Shown here: positions 37,315 to 48,130 of the stretch, piece by piece
How positions within the stretch are numbered: the first letter of the stretch is position 1
How the letters are laid out: every line of letters starts with the position of its first letter
Assembly: GCA_037976565.1 (NCBI GenBank)
Contig: CP137668.1
Location: 31,668,264 to 31,732,263 of the forward strand
Reading direction: 5' to 3'
DNA length: 64,000 nucleotides
From: Mesocentrotus franciscanus
Lineage: Eukaryota; Echinodermata; Echinoidea; Camarodonta; Strongylocentrotidae
Notes under the pieces: model-generated
Databases searched by the model: none
Told to the model about the DNA's origin: nothing
Seen by the model: only the letters and a program-made list of their open reading frames with translations
Position numbers and translations under genes: made by a program

Positions 37315-38714
37315 CCTGTAATCATTACAACGCTACATTTTAAATAAAGCTGGTACAACCAAGACGTTGAATGCTCTTAAGTTCTGCTCTTTGTTTGTCA
37401 AATCAATTTTCAATTACTTATATTATATAATTGATTTTAATTTAGGCGTGGTGGACAATTACTCAAATTTCTTATAGCTTCCTTAAACCGTCTTTGAACG
37501 AACGCTGTAATTGAGGGCAAGTTATATAAAACCACGCGTTGGTGTCGCTGTTATAGTTTAGTGTCAGTTCATCTCAGTATTCATCATTCTGAACCTCTGT
37601 TTTCTAAGAAGTCTATGATTGTGAAATGTTTAAAAAGAAACCCACACAGGTGCGCTGCTATATCTTTTTTTTAATGAGAAGAGAAAAGTGATCAATCATA
37701 TTTATGAACTATTCGTCAAAAATTGTCTAACTTGTAAATTAAGGAACCAAGATGAGCTGATCACATTGATAATATGACCTATAGGCCTACATATAATATT
37801 ATGTGAAATTTATCCAGCAAAAAGGATATTCGCTTTGCATACAAAACCTATTATCTCTTCGTGGTGTTATCGACCATTATAATTGATGATTTATTTTTGT
37901 GGTTCGAGAAGATTAAATTAATTACCACCATTCAATGTCTACTCGGGCCAGAAAAATCGATTATCAGATTTCAATTTAATCACGAAACTCTGTTTGCTCT
38001 CCGACCCTTTTCATTAGACAAATCATCAGCTTTGGAAAGACGACATCCTCGGAGAGTAAATGATACAGATATGGCATGCTTGCTTGTTTCGGAATAATTA
38101 TTCAAAGGCGCACGAAGATTTGAAGGACTATATTTTCGCCATTACGTAGTGCGACTGGAATATACTTTGAGGTCTTCTTAAAATGAGTATTGTGGACATA
38201 TTTGATATTGGCTGATCCTAGAACGTCTATCGAAAAAGTCCCTCTTCGTCAAGAACAGTACGTATCACAAATTAATTTTGGGGTTGTTTTTTAATCATTT
38301 CATAAATTTTCTTTCTTCGTTTACTATTTTAACCCGCCACCATATGTTTAACCTAGTACTTCTAGCAAAACTTGTACCCCATATTTTTTCAAGTTTCCCA
38401 ATTGTTTCTTGATTATAAATGAATTCAAGCTAGGTACATGCTGAAAATGAATGCAAGAACCCCATACCCGACCCTAATCGCCAATTCCCAAACCCATATT
38501 TTTCTTCCCGAATTCTGCCTGTCGATACCATTGTTGCTGACGAAAAAAAGTACATTTTATTTCTTGTTCTGGCCGTTTTCTTTTCTATTAATCAGAATAC
38601 GCGCATGATATCATGGATAAATCAGTAAAGTAATGATGGTGATTATAATACATATTAATACAACTTACATATCTAGTCAACATTTTCAAACGTCATGGAG
38701 AAGCTGGCCGAGAT

Positions 38715-38960
38715 GGTTCTAGGACACCCCTGGACATCCATCCCCGGATAACCACCCCCAGTCAACTACCCCCTAGGACAAATATCCCTAGGACAACTAC
38801 ACCCTAGGGCAACCACCCTCTAGGACGACTACCCCCTGGACATCCACCCCCCGGATAACCACCCAGTCAACTACCCCCAGGACAAATACCCCCTAGGACA
38901 ACTACCCTCTAGGACAACTTCCCCCGGACAACTATCCTAGGGGTAGTTGTCCAGTACAGT
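38715..38960. mobile_element. Foldback-type minisatellite arm (GGACAACTACCCC)n
   Basis: About 14 degenerate units of CCC(C/T)AGGACAACTAC, starting with GGTTCTAGGACACC. The tract turns to the complementary strand at about 38940 (GGGGTAGTTGTCC) and is then broken by hAT-derived sequence. Same family as 46586-47848. Confidence 0.8.
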
Positions 38961-39124
38961 TGTCATGTGGTAGTGAGCACATTTTTTTTTTTTTTGCACC
39001 CGAAAATTGGAAAATTGGGAAATCGCGCCGGTCGAAAATTCGCTCAGTGGGGGAGGGGGGTAGTGAGCACTAATTTTTTTTTTTGACGGGGGCATGCCCC
39101 TGTGCCCCCCTGGATCCGCCAATG
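38961..39124. mobile_element. hAT-like MITE fragment
   Basis: Contains GTAGTGAGCAC, ATCGCGCCGGTCGAAAATT and a right end GCCCCCCTGGATCCGCCAATG, matching interior and end sequences of the hAT MITE at 44826-45190. The left end is missing. Confidence 0.65.
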
Positions 39125-40280
39125 GTTCTGTGCCAGTTTGGCATTTGTGAAATTGATGGATTCACGTTCAAATAATGATGTGCGACTTCAATTAAACAAA
39201 TAATCAATCACATCACAATGGCTGAGTTCCACGCGGATTTATGGCCCAAAAGTGCAATGTAGCTCCACTGAATGTAACCGAGCAACTGATGGCCAATTGT
39301 AAGCCGTCGTCATACGAATATAATTTCAATTATATTTTGTTAAATACAAGTTAGGTCTACCAGATGGAATTAAGTTCGTGGCTGCCAGTTGCTATATCTT
39401 TAATACATGGAATGGACTAGCAATTATACTTCGTTGTTGAGGGATAAACTCCTTTCCACAAAAATGTTGTTCGTTGCCTGTTCAAGTTTTGGTTGGTTGG
39501 ATAGTCGCGAAGTGGTTGTCATGTTCCTTATTACTGGATATGTTTTGATGGATATTTCATTTATTAGATCGAATAAGAAATTACTATTCATTCATTTCAT
39601 TTTCCCAATAGAGATCTAACGCATAATTTTCGTACTTTGCACTTTACAATTTTGCTCGATTCGAATTGAAATATTCTTATTCTGTGGGTAAATGATTTAG
39701 ATTATTCATCAGTTTGATCGCAAAGGCCCCTTTCTCACTATTTCCTTTTCATCCTTTATACTTCTTCTCCCTTGGGGTAAGAGTATGATTTAGTTGGACA
39801 CAAACAGAGAAATGCGTACGTGAAACTAAGAACCGTATGGCATCGCTTAAAGTGTACTAATCACCAATACATATTTTGATTTGATTTGAGTTGATTCTGA
39901 TTTATTTATTTCTTCATGATCTTTTTCCAAAATTACTAACTAATTACAACATGAATCATGATGATAAATAAATTCGATATTTAATACATCATCAACGTTA
40001 AATACTTATATCGTAATATTCACATAAGATAAGAAGGATTGCCACATAAGCTAAGCTTGAAGGCGTGCTAATCCTTTATACAATTTAATGTTTCCTACAG
40101 AAACAAAATAATGATGTTGGGGATGGGAGTGAAACAGATGTATGATAAAATGATAGGGAGAGCTGGTAAATACAACGATAAAAGGGGATAGCTGTGCTGA
40201 AGAGATAAAGAGCATTAGGCAGAAGGTAGAAGTGATGGGTGAAAGTGCGGGAAGTACAGATTTAGAGGGAGTGATGAGGG
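39125..40280. other. Intergenic, nothing recognised
   Basis: AT-rich. TTGATTTGATTTGAG low complexity near 39880. No supported gene. Confidence 0.5.
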
Positions 40281-40332
40281 GATAGAGAGGGAAAGAGAGA
40301 GAAACAGAGAGAGACACAGAGAGAGAGGGGGG
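40281..40332. repeat. GA-rich microsatellite
   Basis: GAGAGA repeats on the + strand. Confidence 0.85.
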
Positions 40333-40400
40333 ATAAGATACATATAATGTTTCATTTGCGTTCAGAGTCACCATACTGCTTAATAGGGCTTTCACATATA

Positions 40401-41235
40401 CAGGGGCGGCCGAGCGACTTCCAAAGTGGGGGGGGGGGCACCAAGAAAAAAGGGCACTTTCTGGAAAAAAGGGCACCTACAAAGGGAAATCTCAAAGCGA
40501 AAATATACAAATTTTTTGACATTGGTATATACCCCTACATTGTGATTACATTATCAGGGATGATTTCCATATTTGTTTCACTTTATACACCATACAAGAT
40601 ATCACTTAAGCATCATACTTTGCAGTTTGGTGTGATGGTCTTAACATTTATTTGCGAGCGAGCGAAGCGAGCGAGGAAAATTTTAAAGATTTGTGAGGTC
40701 GGCAGTGCGAAACATTACATCTTATAAAGAGGGAAAAAAACAATCCTAATTGGGTTATAAGCACATTCTCATAACGGAAGACTGAAAAGACCTTTGATAA
40801 GTAACATAAGTATATCATCTATAGATACGTGCGAGCGTAGCTTGAAATTAGGGGCGCGTTTAATGATGAGAGGAAAAGGGGACACTTATCAGAAAAGAAA
40901 AGGAGCATTTGTCAAAGTACAAAGAGTAATTATCAGAGGTGAAAATGGGGCACTTCTTACACTCTCAAAAACAGGCACTCTCCAGGGATGAAAAAAAATT
41001 AGGCATTTGTCGACGGAAAAGGGGCCTATCAGATTTTGATATAAGGGCATTATAAGAGGTGAAAAGGGGCATTTATGAAAAGGGGATAGGTCCCTTATTA
41101 GAAAGGAAAAGGGGCACGTATCCTTGTTAAAAGGGAAATTATCAGAGGTAAACAGAGGCACTTATCGCACCTGAAAAGGGGCAATGACCAGATATGAAAA
41201 GGGGCACTTATGTAAATGAAAAAGGGGCACTTATT
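40401..41235 (+). mobile_element. Possible hAT-like element with GAAAAGGGGCACTTAT satellite
   Basis: Begins CAGGGGCGGCCGAGCGAC, similar to the hAT end at 51021. It includes a GCGAGCGAAGCGAGCG run at 40658-40675. From 40865 to 41235 there are about 12 degenerate units of GGTGAAAAGGGGCACTTATC. The right terminus was not found. Confidence 0.5.
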
Positions 41236-41590
41236 TTCTCGGTCAATTTCGTAAGCTTTTCATTCGTCTTGATACAAAGTTCATTCAAATTCGCGAAATA
41301 AAGCTGCCGGCGTGTAAATTTCATTCAAAATAACACTTTTTTCATTTGATTTACTTATTCGGTCAATGGATTTAGCACTTGTTTCATTCAATTTAACAAC
41401 CGCTTACAAATGCGCAGTTTGCATTCATTTTCGTCAACAATGGCAAATCGAACGTCCGTACCATTCAATTTCACTTTGGGTCATTCTAAATAACAAAGTT
41501 TTCATTCATATTCGCCTATCTTTACAAACCTATGGTATACATGATATATGCACATGTTTCTCATCTAAAATAAACAAATGAGTTATTGGT
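41236..41590. repeat. Region dense in TTCATTCAATTTCG-like words
   Basis: At least eight near-copies of TTCATTC(A/G)(A/T)(A/T)TTCG-type sequence occur in about 330 bp. The same word type fills the interior of the element at 48131-49130, so this may be a fragment of a relative. Confidence 0.5.
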
Positions 41591-41966
41591 AATTATGACT
41601 GTGATCACGATCGTGATTGTGATTCAGTGTGATGGTGATTCAGATTTTGATTGTGATTGAACTGATACTCATAGATTGTTCTTAACATGTTCAATACAGA
41701 CTAAATATAATTTACACAAATATAAATGGCTTCAAAGAGATTACGAACATCGAATAAATTATCAAAAACAAAACCAAACAAAAGATAACAAATAAATCAA
41801 TGTATAGAGTATTGATACCCCCCACCATTATGGTACGCCACTCCAATAAATACAACTGTAGTCTGTAAACACACACTTTGCATGCACTTATATCATTGCA
41901 TATTCATAAAAAGACACTCTTGCTTAGTTCCATGCTAATTCTATATTGATGTGGCTAGGTTATATC
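41591..41966. other. Intergenic, nothing recognised
   Basis: A short GTGATT-rich patch lies at 41598-41660. Nothing else. Confidence 0.5.
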
Positions 41967-42139
41967 CAGGGGCGGATCCAGCCGGCGGCAAGGGAGGGGG
42001 CCTAAAAAGGGGCTTTTTTCCCCTACGGAAAGGGTAATTTTTTCTCCACCGCCACCCCTTGGGCGCCAGGGGAGGGGGCCCATCTTCTTCTTTTTCAAAA
42101 AAGGTGTTTTTACCTGTTTTTTTTCCTAGGGGAGGGGGG
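41967..42139. mobile_element. hAT-like MITE, one end
   Basis: Begins CAGGGGCGGATCCAGCCGGC, the exact inverse of the end at 45171-45190 and identical to it over about 36 bp. Reads inwards through CCACCCCTTGGGCGCC and GGTGTTTTTACCTG, the inverse order of 44826-45190. The other terminus is replaced by the GC-rich block at 42141. Confidence 0.8.
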
Positions 42140-42140
42140 C

Positions 42141-42495
42141 ACCGTACGGGTCCCGTGTGGGCTCCGGACGGTGCCCGGACGGCCCCTCATGAATGTTTCA
42201 ATCAATTCTCAATGGAGGCGCGGATGTCAGAGGACAAAGAGTTCAATGCACCGGACGGCACCCAGCCGGGCGCCTTGAGGACCCCGGCCGGGCCCCAGGA
42301 GCCATCGGGTGCACCTTTTCATCGGACGGAGCCCGTAAGATGACCGGACGGCACCCGACCGGCACCCGGCCGGCACCTTTAAGGGCACCTAGCGTTTTCA
42401 CTCGACCAATTTTCACCGGGCACCTCTCGGGTGCCGCAGAATATGTGACCGCACATGACGTAGAAATGAAAATTGGAAGGGTCCCGTACGGTCTC
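42141..42495. other. GC-rich island of unknown origin
   Basis: About 350 bp with far higher GC than its surroundings. Bounded by inverted ACCGTACGGGTCCC (42141) and GGGTCCCGTACGGT (42480). The interior repeats CCGGACGGCACCC and CCGGCACC. Two + strand frames run through without stops (about 95 codons), which is expected of such GC-rich sequence and shows no known domain. Could be the core of another non-autonomous element. Confidence 0.55.
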
Positions 42496-42539
42496 TAAAA
42501 TCCACGGCAAGCCGCCGGGTAGGGAAGATCGTACGGGGC

Positions 42540-42865
42540 CCGGTTTATATGTGACCTAGGCATAAGGAGGTGCTTTTTTTCGGCTCTCTTGTATGAATAG
42601 AGAGAAGTGTGTGACTTGACTCTATCTGGTAGCGAGTTCCACATGTCAGGGCCGGTATGCCTGATAGATCCGTGCGCTAATAAAGTTTTGGGATTATTTA
42701 AGTGGTAATTATTAGTGTTAAGGGTTGGGTATGAATTAATATGTATATTAAGCATAAACCTGGTGTAATGATACCTTAAACATAAGTAAGGCTGTTTGCA
42801 GAGTATTTATGTCACAGACTTTAAGGGTATTGAGTTTATGGAACAACGGGTCGGAGTTTGCTCTA
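42540..42865 (-). mobile_element. CR1/L2-group LINE, 3' end of ORF
   Basis: On the minus strand the translation includes VCDINTLQTALL, then SIRHTGPDMWNSLPDRVK and a Lys-rich end. This is the usual thumb/C-terminal region of these reverse transcriptases. The upstream part is cut off where the Tc1-like element begins at 42868. Confidence 0.8.
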
Positions 42866-42867
42866 TA

Positions 42868-43915
42868 CAGCGCGTATGAAGAGAAAGTGTACTAAAATTT
42901 GGTAGCTTCTAATTAAAGAAATATAACTTATGTGACCTTTAATCATATATCATGGTAAAGGGTAACTAGTACCCTGTGTAATGATACCATATTCATAATT
43001 GTGCTGCCACGGATGACTGAGTAGCCGGCTTTTCAAAAAGTATTGTCAAAATTCTCTTGTACCAAGTTTAGGCTTGAGCAATGAATGTGGGTCAAAAGCC
43101 CTTTAATATTTTTGTGTTATCTCTTTCCAAAGATAATTGCTCACTTATTTACATTGACTATTAGGCAGTTGAATAGAAAAGGTGTTAATATCAACTCAAA
43201 CTCAAGGAAATGCTTATTACAAGCAATTTTTTGATTTTTTTTTTCTTCTTTTCTTTCTATTTGTTATGATGATTAAAATCTTGACTTCATTCGGATCCCT
43301 TGTTTAAGGTAACCCTTCTTTTTGACTGATTCAAAATGGATAAAGTTTATTTGGGACGTTAACTTTTTTAATGAAAGTCTACTGTCATTTAAAAAAAGTA
43401 CTGATCATCATATGTGTTCTTTCTTGCATTTGGATTTAATCACCTTTGTGTTTTCATTCACTATTCGAGATTAACAGATTATGCTCCTTACACGTGTGAA
43501 ATGGTGCAGTGGACAAGTGAGCAGAGAGATATCATGAGACAAGAAATAATTAAAGGTTATCCTATGCATTGAAACAAGGTTCTGTGAAATCCTAGATACA
43601 TTGCATCATTTTAAACACTAAAGCACTGAAGCACGAGGCAAAATTTAACTTGTAAAAGGATATAAGATCAATGAAGCACATGCATGATGGCCTGACCCAC
43701 ATTCGTTCCATCAGCCCAAACTTGGTACAAGGCTATTTTGACAAGATTTTTTAAAAACCGTAGCTGGTGCTCAGTCACCCGTGAAAGAAATATTATGAAT
43801 ATTATATCATTGAACAGAGAATAAGTTACTCTCTATCATGAAATAGATTTTAAAGTCATATTGGTCATGAATTCTGTATTAGGAGCTACCAAAGTTGTGT
43901 GAGCCCGTGCAAAAA
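42868..43915 (-). mobile_element. Non-autonomous Tc1/mariner-like element, copy 2
   Basis: Begins TA|CAGCGCGTATGAAGAG. Inverse of 27805-28924; shared blocks include ATGGCCTGACCCACATTCGT (43687), CCATCAGCCCAAACTTGGTA and GGACAAGTGAGCAGAGA. The right terminus has decayed. No transposase. Confidence 0.75.
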
Positions 43916-44660
43916 CGTTATGCTATTCTTTATTGTCTCATCCTAAAACCATTGAATACCGCGTAAAGTTTTTGGAGGTATATTTTATATACATTCTGGC
44001 TGTACACGAATTGTTATTTGTGTTGTTTGTTCATTCATTTTTTTTTCATTTTGGTTTATTGAAACAAAATTCCTCGTTAAAACAGTCGGGAGACTGATAC
44101 AAACAAAGATTACAAAGTTGAAATTTACAGAAATGTAAAGAAAAAATACAAATACATCAGTCTGGAAAAGAAACAAAAAATAGTTCATGGAAAGAATAAC
44201 AAGAATAATAATAATTAAAACTCCAATATATTGCACTTCATACATAATATAATTCGAGTTTACATACATAGATAAGTGGGAAAAGGAAAAAGAGAATGGA
44301 CAAAGCTTTACATTCCCTTTTCTCGTAACATTTAGATTTTTAGCGTTTACATTTTAAACACAATTAACAGAAATGGATATGTAAAACACAATGTGATGAT
44401 GATAATACCGGATATACATGTATTACAAATAAACATATGAACTAGCAAATATAAAGAAAGTTGGTATGTAAGAAATGAAATGGGAATCTGAAAAAGACCT
44501 TAAGAGACAGGCGGGTGTAAATAATGTATAAAAATATGTTTAAAAAAACAAAATCAAACGCACTGTCTCATTCTGTGTGCGTGTGTGTATGTGTGTGATA
44601 AGAACACTGTGCCGTGTAAAAAAAAATGTGGTAAATGATTTAGTCTCTAGAGATGTCCAT
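43916..44660. other. Intergenic, possible LINE/SINE tail
   Basis: TTTTTTCATTTTGGTTTATTG at about 44040 followed by an A-rich stretch resembles a retroposon tail, but no coding match was seen. (GT)n lies at 44577-44598. Confidence 0.35.
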
Positions 44661-45370
44661 GTCTAGAATTACCCGACAGTCTTGCATCGTATGATGAGCC
44701 AATTCATATTTCTAAGCAGATAATAACTGTTGAGAGAGAAAATCTGGCATCGGATAATCAGGGTACCAGGATTATCTGGCATCCTGTAAACAGAGACTCT
44801 CGGTAGAAATCTGGTGTCGTATGAACAGTGGCGGATCCAGGGGATTGGGCCCCTCCCTAGAAAAAACAGGTAAAAACACCCTTTTTTGAAAAAAAAGAGT
44901 TGGACCTCCCTTGCGCCCAAGGGGGTGCCAGTGAAAAAATAACCCTTCCCGTAGGGGAAAATTTGTTTCGGGTACCCCCCGAAACAAAATTGTGCTCACT
45001 ACCCCTGGCGCCCAAGGGGTGGTGGTGGAAAAATTAACCTTCCCGAGGGAAATTTTTTCGGGTGCCAACATTTTTTTTTGGCTCACTACCCCCCACTGAG
45101 CGAAAAATCGACCGGCACGATTTTCAAACTTTCGCACGAAGTGGGCCCCTTTTAGGCCCCCTCCCTTGCCGCCGGCTGGATCCGCCCCTGCGTATGAAAG
45201 TTGTCTCTGTAGAGGAATCTGGCTTGGTATAAACAGTTCCACCACGTACGGAGACTTCTGACATCGTGTGAACAGCGCTTCTGGTCAGAGAAGAATGTGG
45301 CATCGTGTGAACAGTGCTTCTAGAGCTAAATCTGGCATCGTTTGGACAACTACGGTGTATCTTGAAAAAT
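44661..45370. repeat. Degenerate ~40-bp minisatellite (AATCTGGCATCGTATGAACAG)
   Basis: Units containing ATCTGGCATCG or close variants occur near 44741, 44776, 44809, 45220, 45250, 45300 and 45333, several followed by TGAACAGTG. The array is split by the hAT MITE at 44826-45190. Confidence 0.7.
44826..45190. mobile_element. hAT-type MITE with perfect 8-bp target-site duplication
   Basis: 365 bp from CAGTGGCGGATCCAGG to CTGGATCCGCCCCTG, flanked by CGTATGAA at 44818-44825 and 45191-45198. Inverted termini and an 8-bp duplication are diagnostic of the hAT superfamily. The interior has GGCGCCCAAGGGG and GCTCACTACCCC repeats. No coding. Confidence 0.95.
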
Positions 45371-46585
45371 AAAGAGTCTGTAGTCGTATGAATAATGAAA
45401 CAACGAAGATCTTCTCGAGAAACGACATTATTATAAGATAAGGAAATAAAGAGACGTGTGGGGAGGTTTAGTAAAGATAAGGTAGTTTTATACATACAAA
45501 TTAGGACGGAACATTAGAAAAGATGTCTAGATAAAAGGAAGACTACGGGAAAGTGGATGGGGAATGTTACTTTTAAAACAATAAGATATATCTATGGCAG
45601 TGATCTATTTATTTCTTCAACCAGAATCTGATAATGCATGGACACTTGCATGAATCACTTAATTTATTCTCATCTAGTTCAATCTGTTCAAAGCTTTTAC
45701 ATTAAAAAAAAAAATTCAAAGCATTTGGGCGTATCACATATGTACAGTGTGCCTCTTCACTTTACATCATACTCAAACGTCATTTCGCTTACCATGCTCA
45801 CATGCGAGATTTACTTTGAACACTATTTCAATTCCGCTCACTAGTTACTGTAGGAGGCTATGAGTAACGTTTACTAATGTCGGGTATATAGAGAACAAAA
45901 GAACTCGACGCTTTATCAATCTAGTCATTAAATTGAACCGCATCTGACCAGCATGCGATGTCCTGAGTAATATTCAATCGCTGGTCTTCTAGGCCTAACG
46001 CGGAAATGGAATTTTCGTACAATGGATTAATTTGAGCGGTGGTGTTACGATCAGTATCGTAGCGCGCAATGTGTGCTATTGAATTTGGGTTTCAAAAACA
46101 CAATTTGCTAGTATACATAGTTGCAGTACAGAAGTGCGCAGTCAAACATCCTACAATAACAGTTAAGATTTGTAGAAGGACTAACTACATCGTTGGATAC
46201 GAATTACATGTAAGTATTAACATAGGGACTTATATATCAGCTATATAGTTCAGAATATATTTTGGTCTACCTTTTATTTTCATTTAACTATTTCTTTATT
46301 CATGGTGGACTTGTTGGTAATTTTGACCTATTAACACTCTGAAATTGGATGAAGCTTCAGTGCGCAATAAAATAACCACATGGATGGGCATATGGGAATA
46401 TTTGATTCCATTCCCAAACGGCATGGGCTAACGGGCACATTTTGGTGAAGGTGAGGGGATACTAACGTCATTTGCCCGACTGCCAACGTTCCAGTTTCAT
46501 CATTTGCGATCAATGCATCTTGCATTAACTTTTCATCCACTGTATACTTGTGTCATTTCGTATCCAATGTCCATGTCACTGTTAT
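45371..46585. other. Intergenic, nothing recognised
   Basis: AT-rich without supported features. Confidence 0.5.
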
Positions 46586-47848
46586 GGTTCTAGGACACCT
46601 ACCCCCTGGACAACCACCCTCCGGATAACCACCCCTAGGATAACCACCCTCTACGACAACTACCCCCTAGGGCAACTACCCTCTAGGACGACTACCCCCG
46701 AGATAATTACCCTGTAGGATGATTACCCTCCCCCCAGCTAACTACCCCCTAGGAAAACCACCCTTCAAGACAACTACCCGGACAACTACCCCAGACAACT
46801 ACCTCTACGACAACCACCCTATAGGACAACTACCCCCGGACAACTATCCTAGGGGGTAGTTGTCTTGGGTAGTTGTTCGGGGTGTTAGTTGTCCTAGGGG
46901 GTAGTCGTCCTAGAGGGTGGTTACCCTAGGGGGTAGTTGTCCTAGGGGGTAGTTGTCCCAGAGGCATATGGAAACGTTTGCTTGGAGTTGTCTCATAAAA
47001 GAAGTTGACCACAACACACAGCGTTGAGTGCAGGGTCACGGGCACAGAACCGTAAAATACGTAGAGCGCTCATATGCATATGCACAGATCGACGTGTGGC
47101 CGTTGAACGTGCTGGGAGAAACGCTCGAGTGCACACGCCGCCATTTTGCTTAGTCCTCGATCTTTTCAGCTCACAAATTTCAAGAATTCCAGCCTGGCCT
47201 GTCGTTGAGAAAGAAGCGGCGAACACAAAAGAGGACTTACAAAGATGGCGGATATCACGCGATCACGTACGAGCGCTGGCCACATTTTTCGAACCACTAT
47301 GAGCCTTCTACATATATTTACAGTTCTGTGGTCACGGACCACTGGCTTCATCGGGAAGGTAGTTCCATTATGTGAATGAGAAAATTCCGACAAAAATATA
47401 CAACCAATCAAAACAAATTTAATACCAGATAAATATAACGATTAGTATATTCATTAGCCGCTTGCCCCAAAGCCGCTTGACCACAGTGGAACGAGTGAGA
47501 GCTTGCGAGAACGGCCAAAGTGTGATTGAAACTCGCTATTTGCTCTTCTCCAACGCAAAAAGAGACGACATTGTGCTGGATAAATATGTTTTTTTTCCCA
47601 CAAAAGAAAAATTGCATATTGTCTTTTTTATTATACTTTTTGAAATGTTACCCGGGTGACTCCCGGGCAACCCAATGCTGGAAAGAAACGTACATTTTAG
47701 AAAACTTCACTTTTTCATGGAAAAATGCTTAATTTTGTTCTATGCACGCAAGTTAGATTGAGCGGATGATACAACGTTTCCATATGGTGGTTGTCCTAAG
47801 GGTGGTTATCCGGGGGGTGGTTGTCCCGGGGGTAGGTGTCCGGATACG
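46586..47848. mobile_element. Foldback-type element with tandem-repeat arms and a CpG-rich core
   Basis: The left arm starts GGTTCTAGGACACCTACC and contains many GGACAACTACCCCCTA units (46586-46850), followed by the same repeat on the opposite strand (46850-46962). An inner inverted repeat CATATGGAAACGTT (46965-46978) / AACGTTTCCATATG (47773-47786) encloses a unique core. The right arm (47786-47848) ends GGTAGGTGTCCGGATACGCAC and is the inverse of the left start. Long inverted repeats made of short subrepeats are the layout of foldback elements, including sea-urchin TU elements. No transposase. Confidence 0.75.
47245..47358 (+). other. Possible captured first coding exon within the foldback core
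   Basis: An ATG in an AAGATGGCGG context opens 38 codons (MADITRSRTSAGHIFRTTM, then a hydrophobic stretch LLHIFTVLW) and runs to a splice-donor-like GGGAAG|GTAGTT. The preceding 250 bp are CpG-rich and contain GCCGCCATTTT at about 47139, an inverse YY1-type site; AAGATGGCGG itself matches YY1. It looks like a host promoter plus first exon carried inside a mobile element. The protein is not recognised, and expression is unproven. Confidence 0.25.
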
Positions 47849-48130
47849 CACTATTACAGGGGAGGACTATCCTGAAAATAAAATTAATACTCTATCAGTA
47901 ATCAAGAAAAATATAGAAGAAAGATTTAAAGCATTTTAATTTCGTATAATATACGAAGACAATGTCATTAAAGTGTTGGAGTGAAGACGTGTATATACAT
48001 GTATAAAAGCTACGCCTCTTTACGGGTCTGAATGTAATTCACTTTTCGTCCCAAACAGTTTTGTCATGAATTCATCCAATTCTATTCGTATTTTTGTATC
48101 GTTATTGAGTATAATTTTAGGTACATAATA
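47849..48130. other. Intergenic, nothing recognised
   Basis: Short AT-rich spacer between two mobile elements. Confidence 0.5.

Larger units (their letters stand above)
35966..38690 (+). repeat. Tandem segmental duplication, copy B
   Basis: Collinear partner of 31552-35965, starting immediately after copy A ends. Carries its own insertions at 36128-36307 and 36995-37314 that copy A lacks. Divergence by eye is roughly 10-15 percent in alignable parts. No gene is identifiable; the conserved GTTATATAAAACCACGCGTT block at 37521 includes a TATA-like sequence. Confidence 0.9.

Noticed and set aside
38715..38940. CRISPR-like array of short repeats
   Set aside because: Eukaryotic context, degenerate contiguous units with no unique spacers; foldback-type minisatellite.
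42059..42498. Two overlapping 94-101-codon frames as genes
   Set aside because: Low-complexity Gly/Pro/Arg-rich translations of a GC-rich block with few chances for stop codons; no start context or domain.
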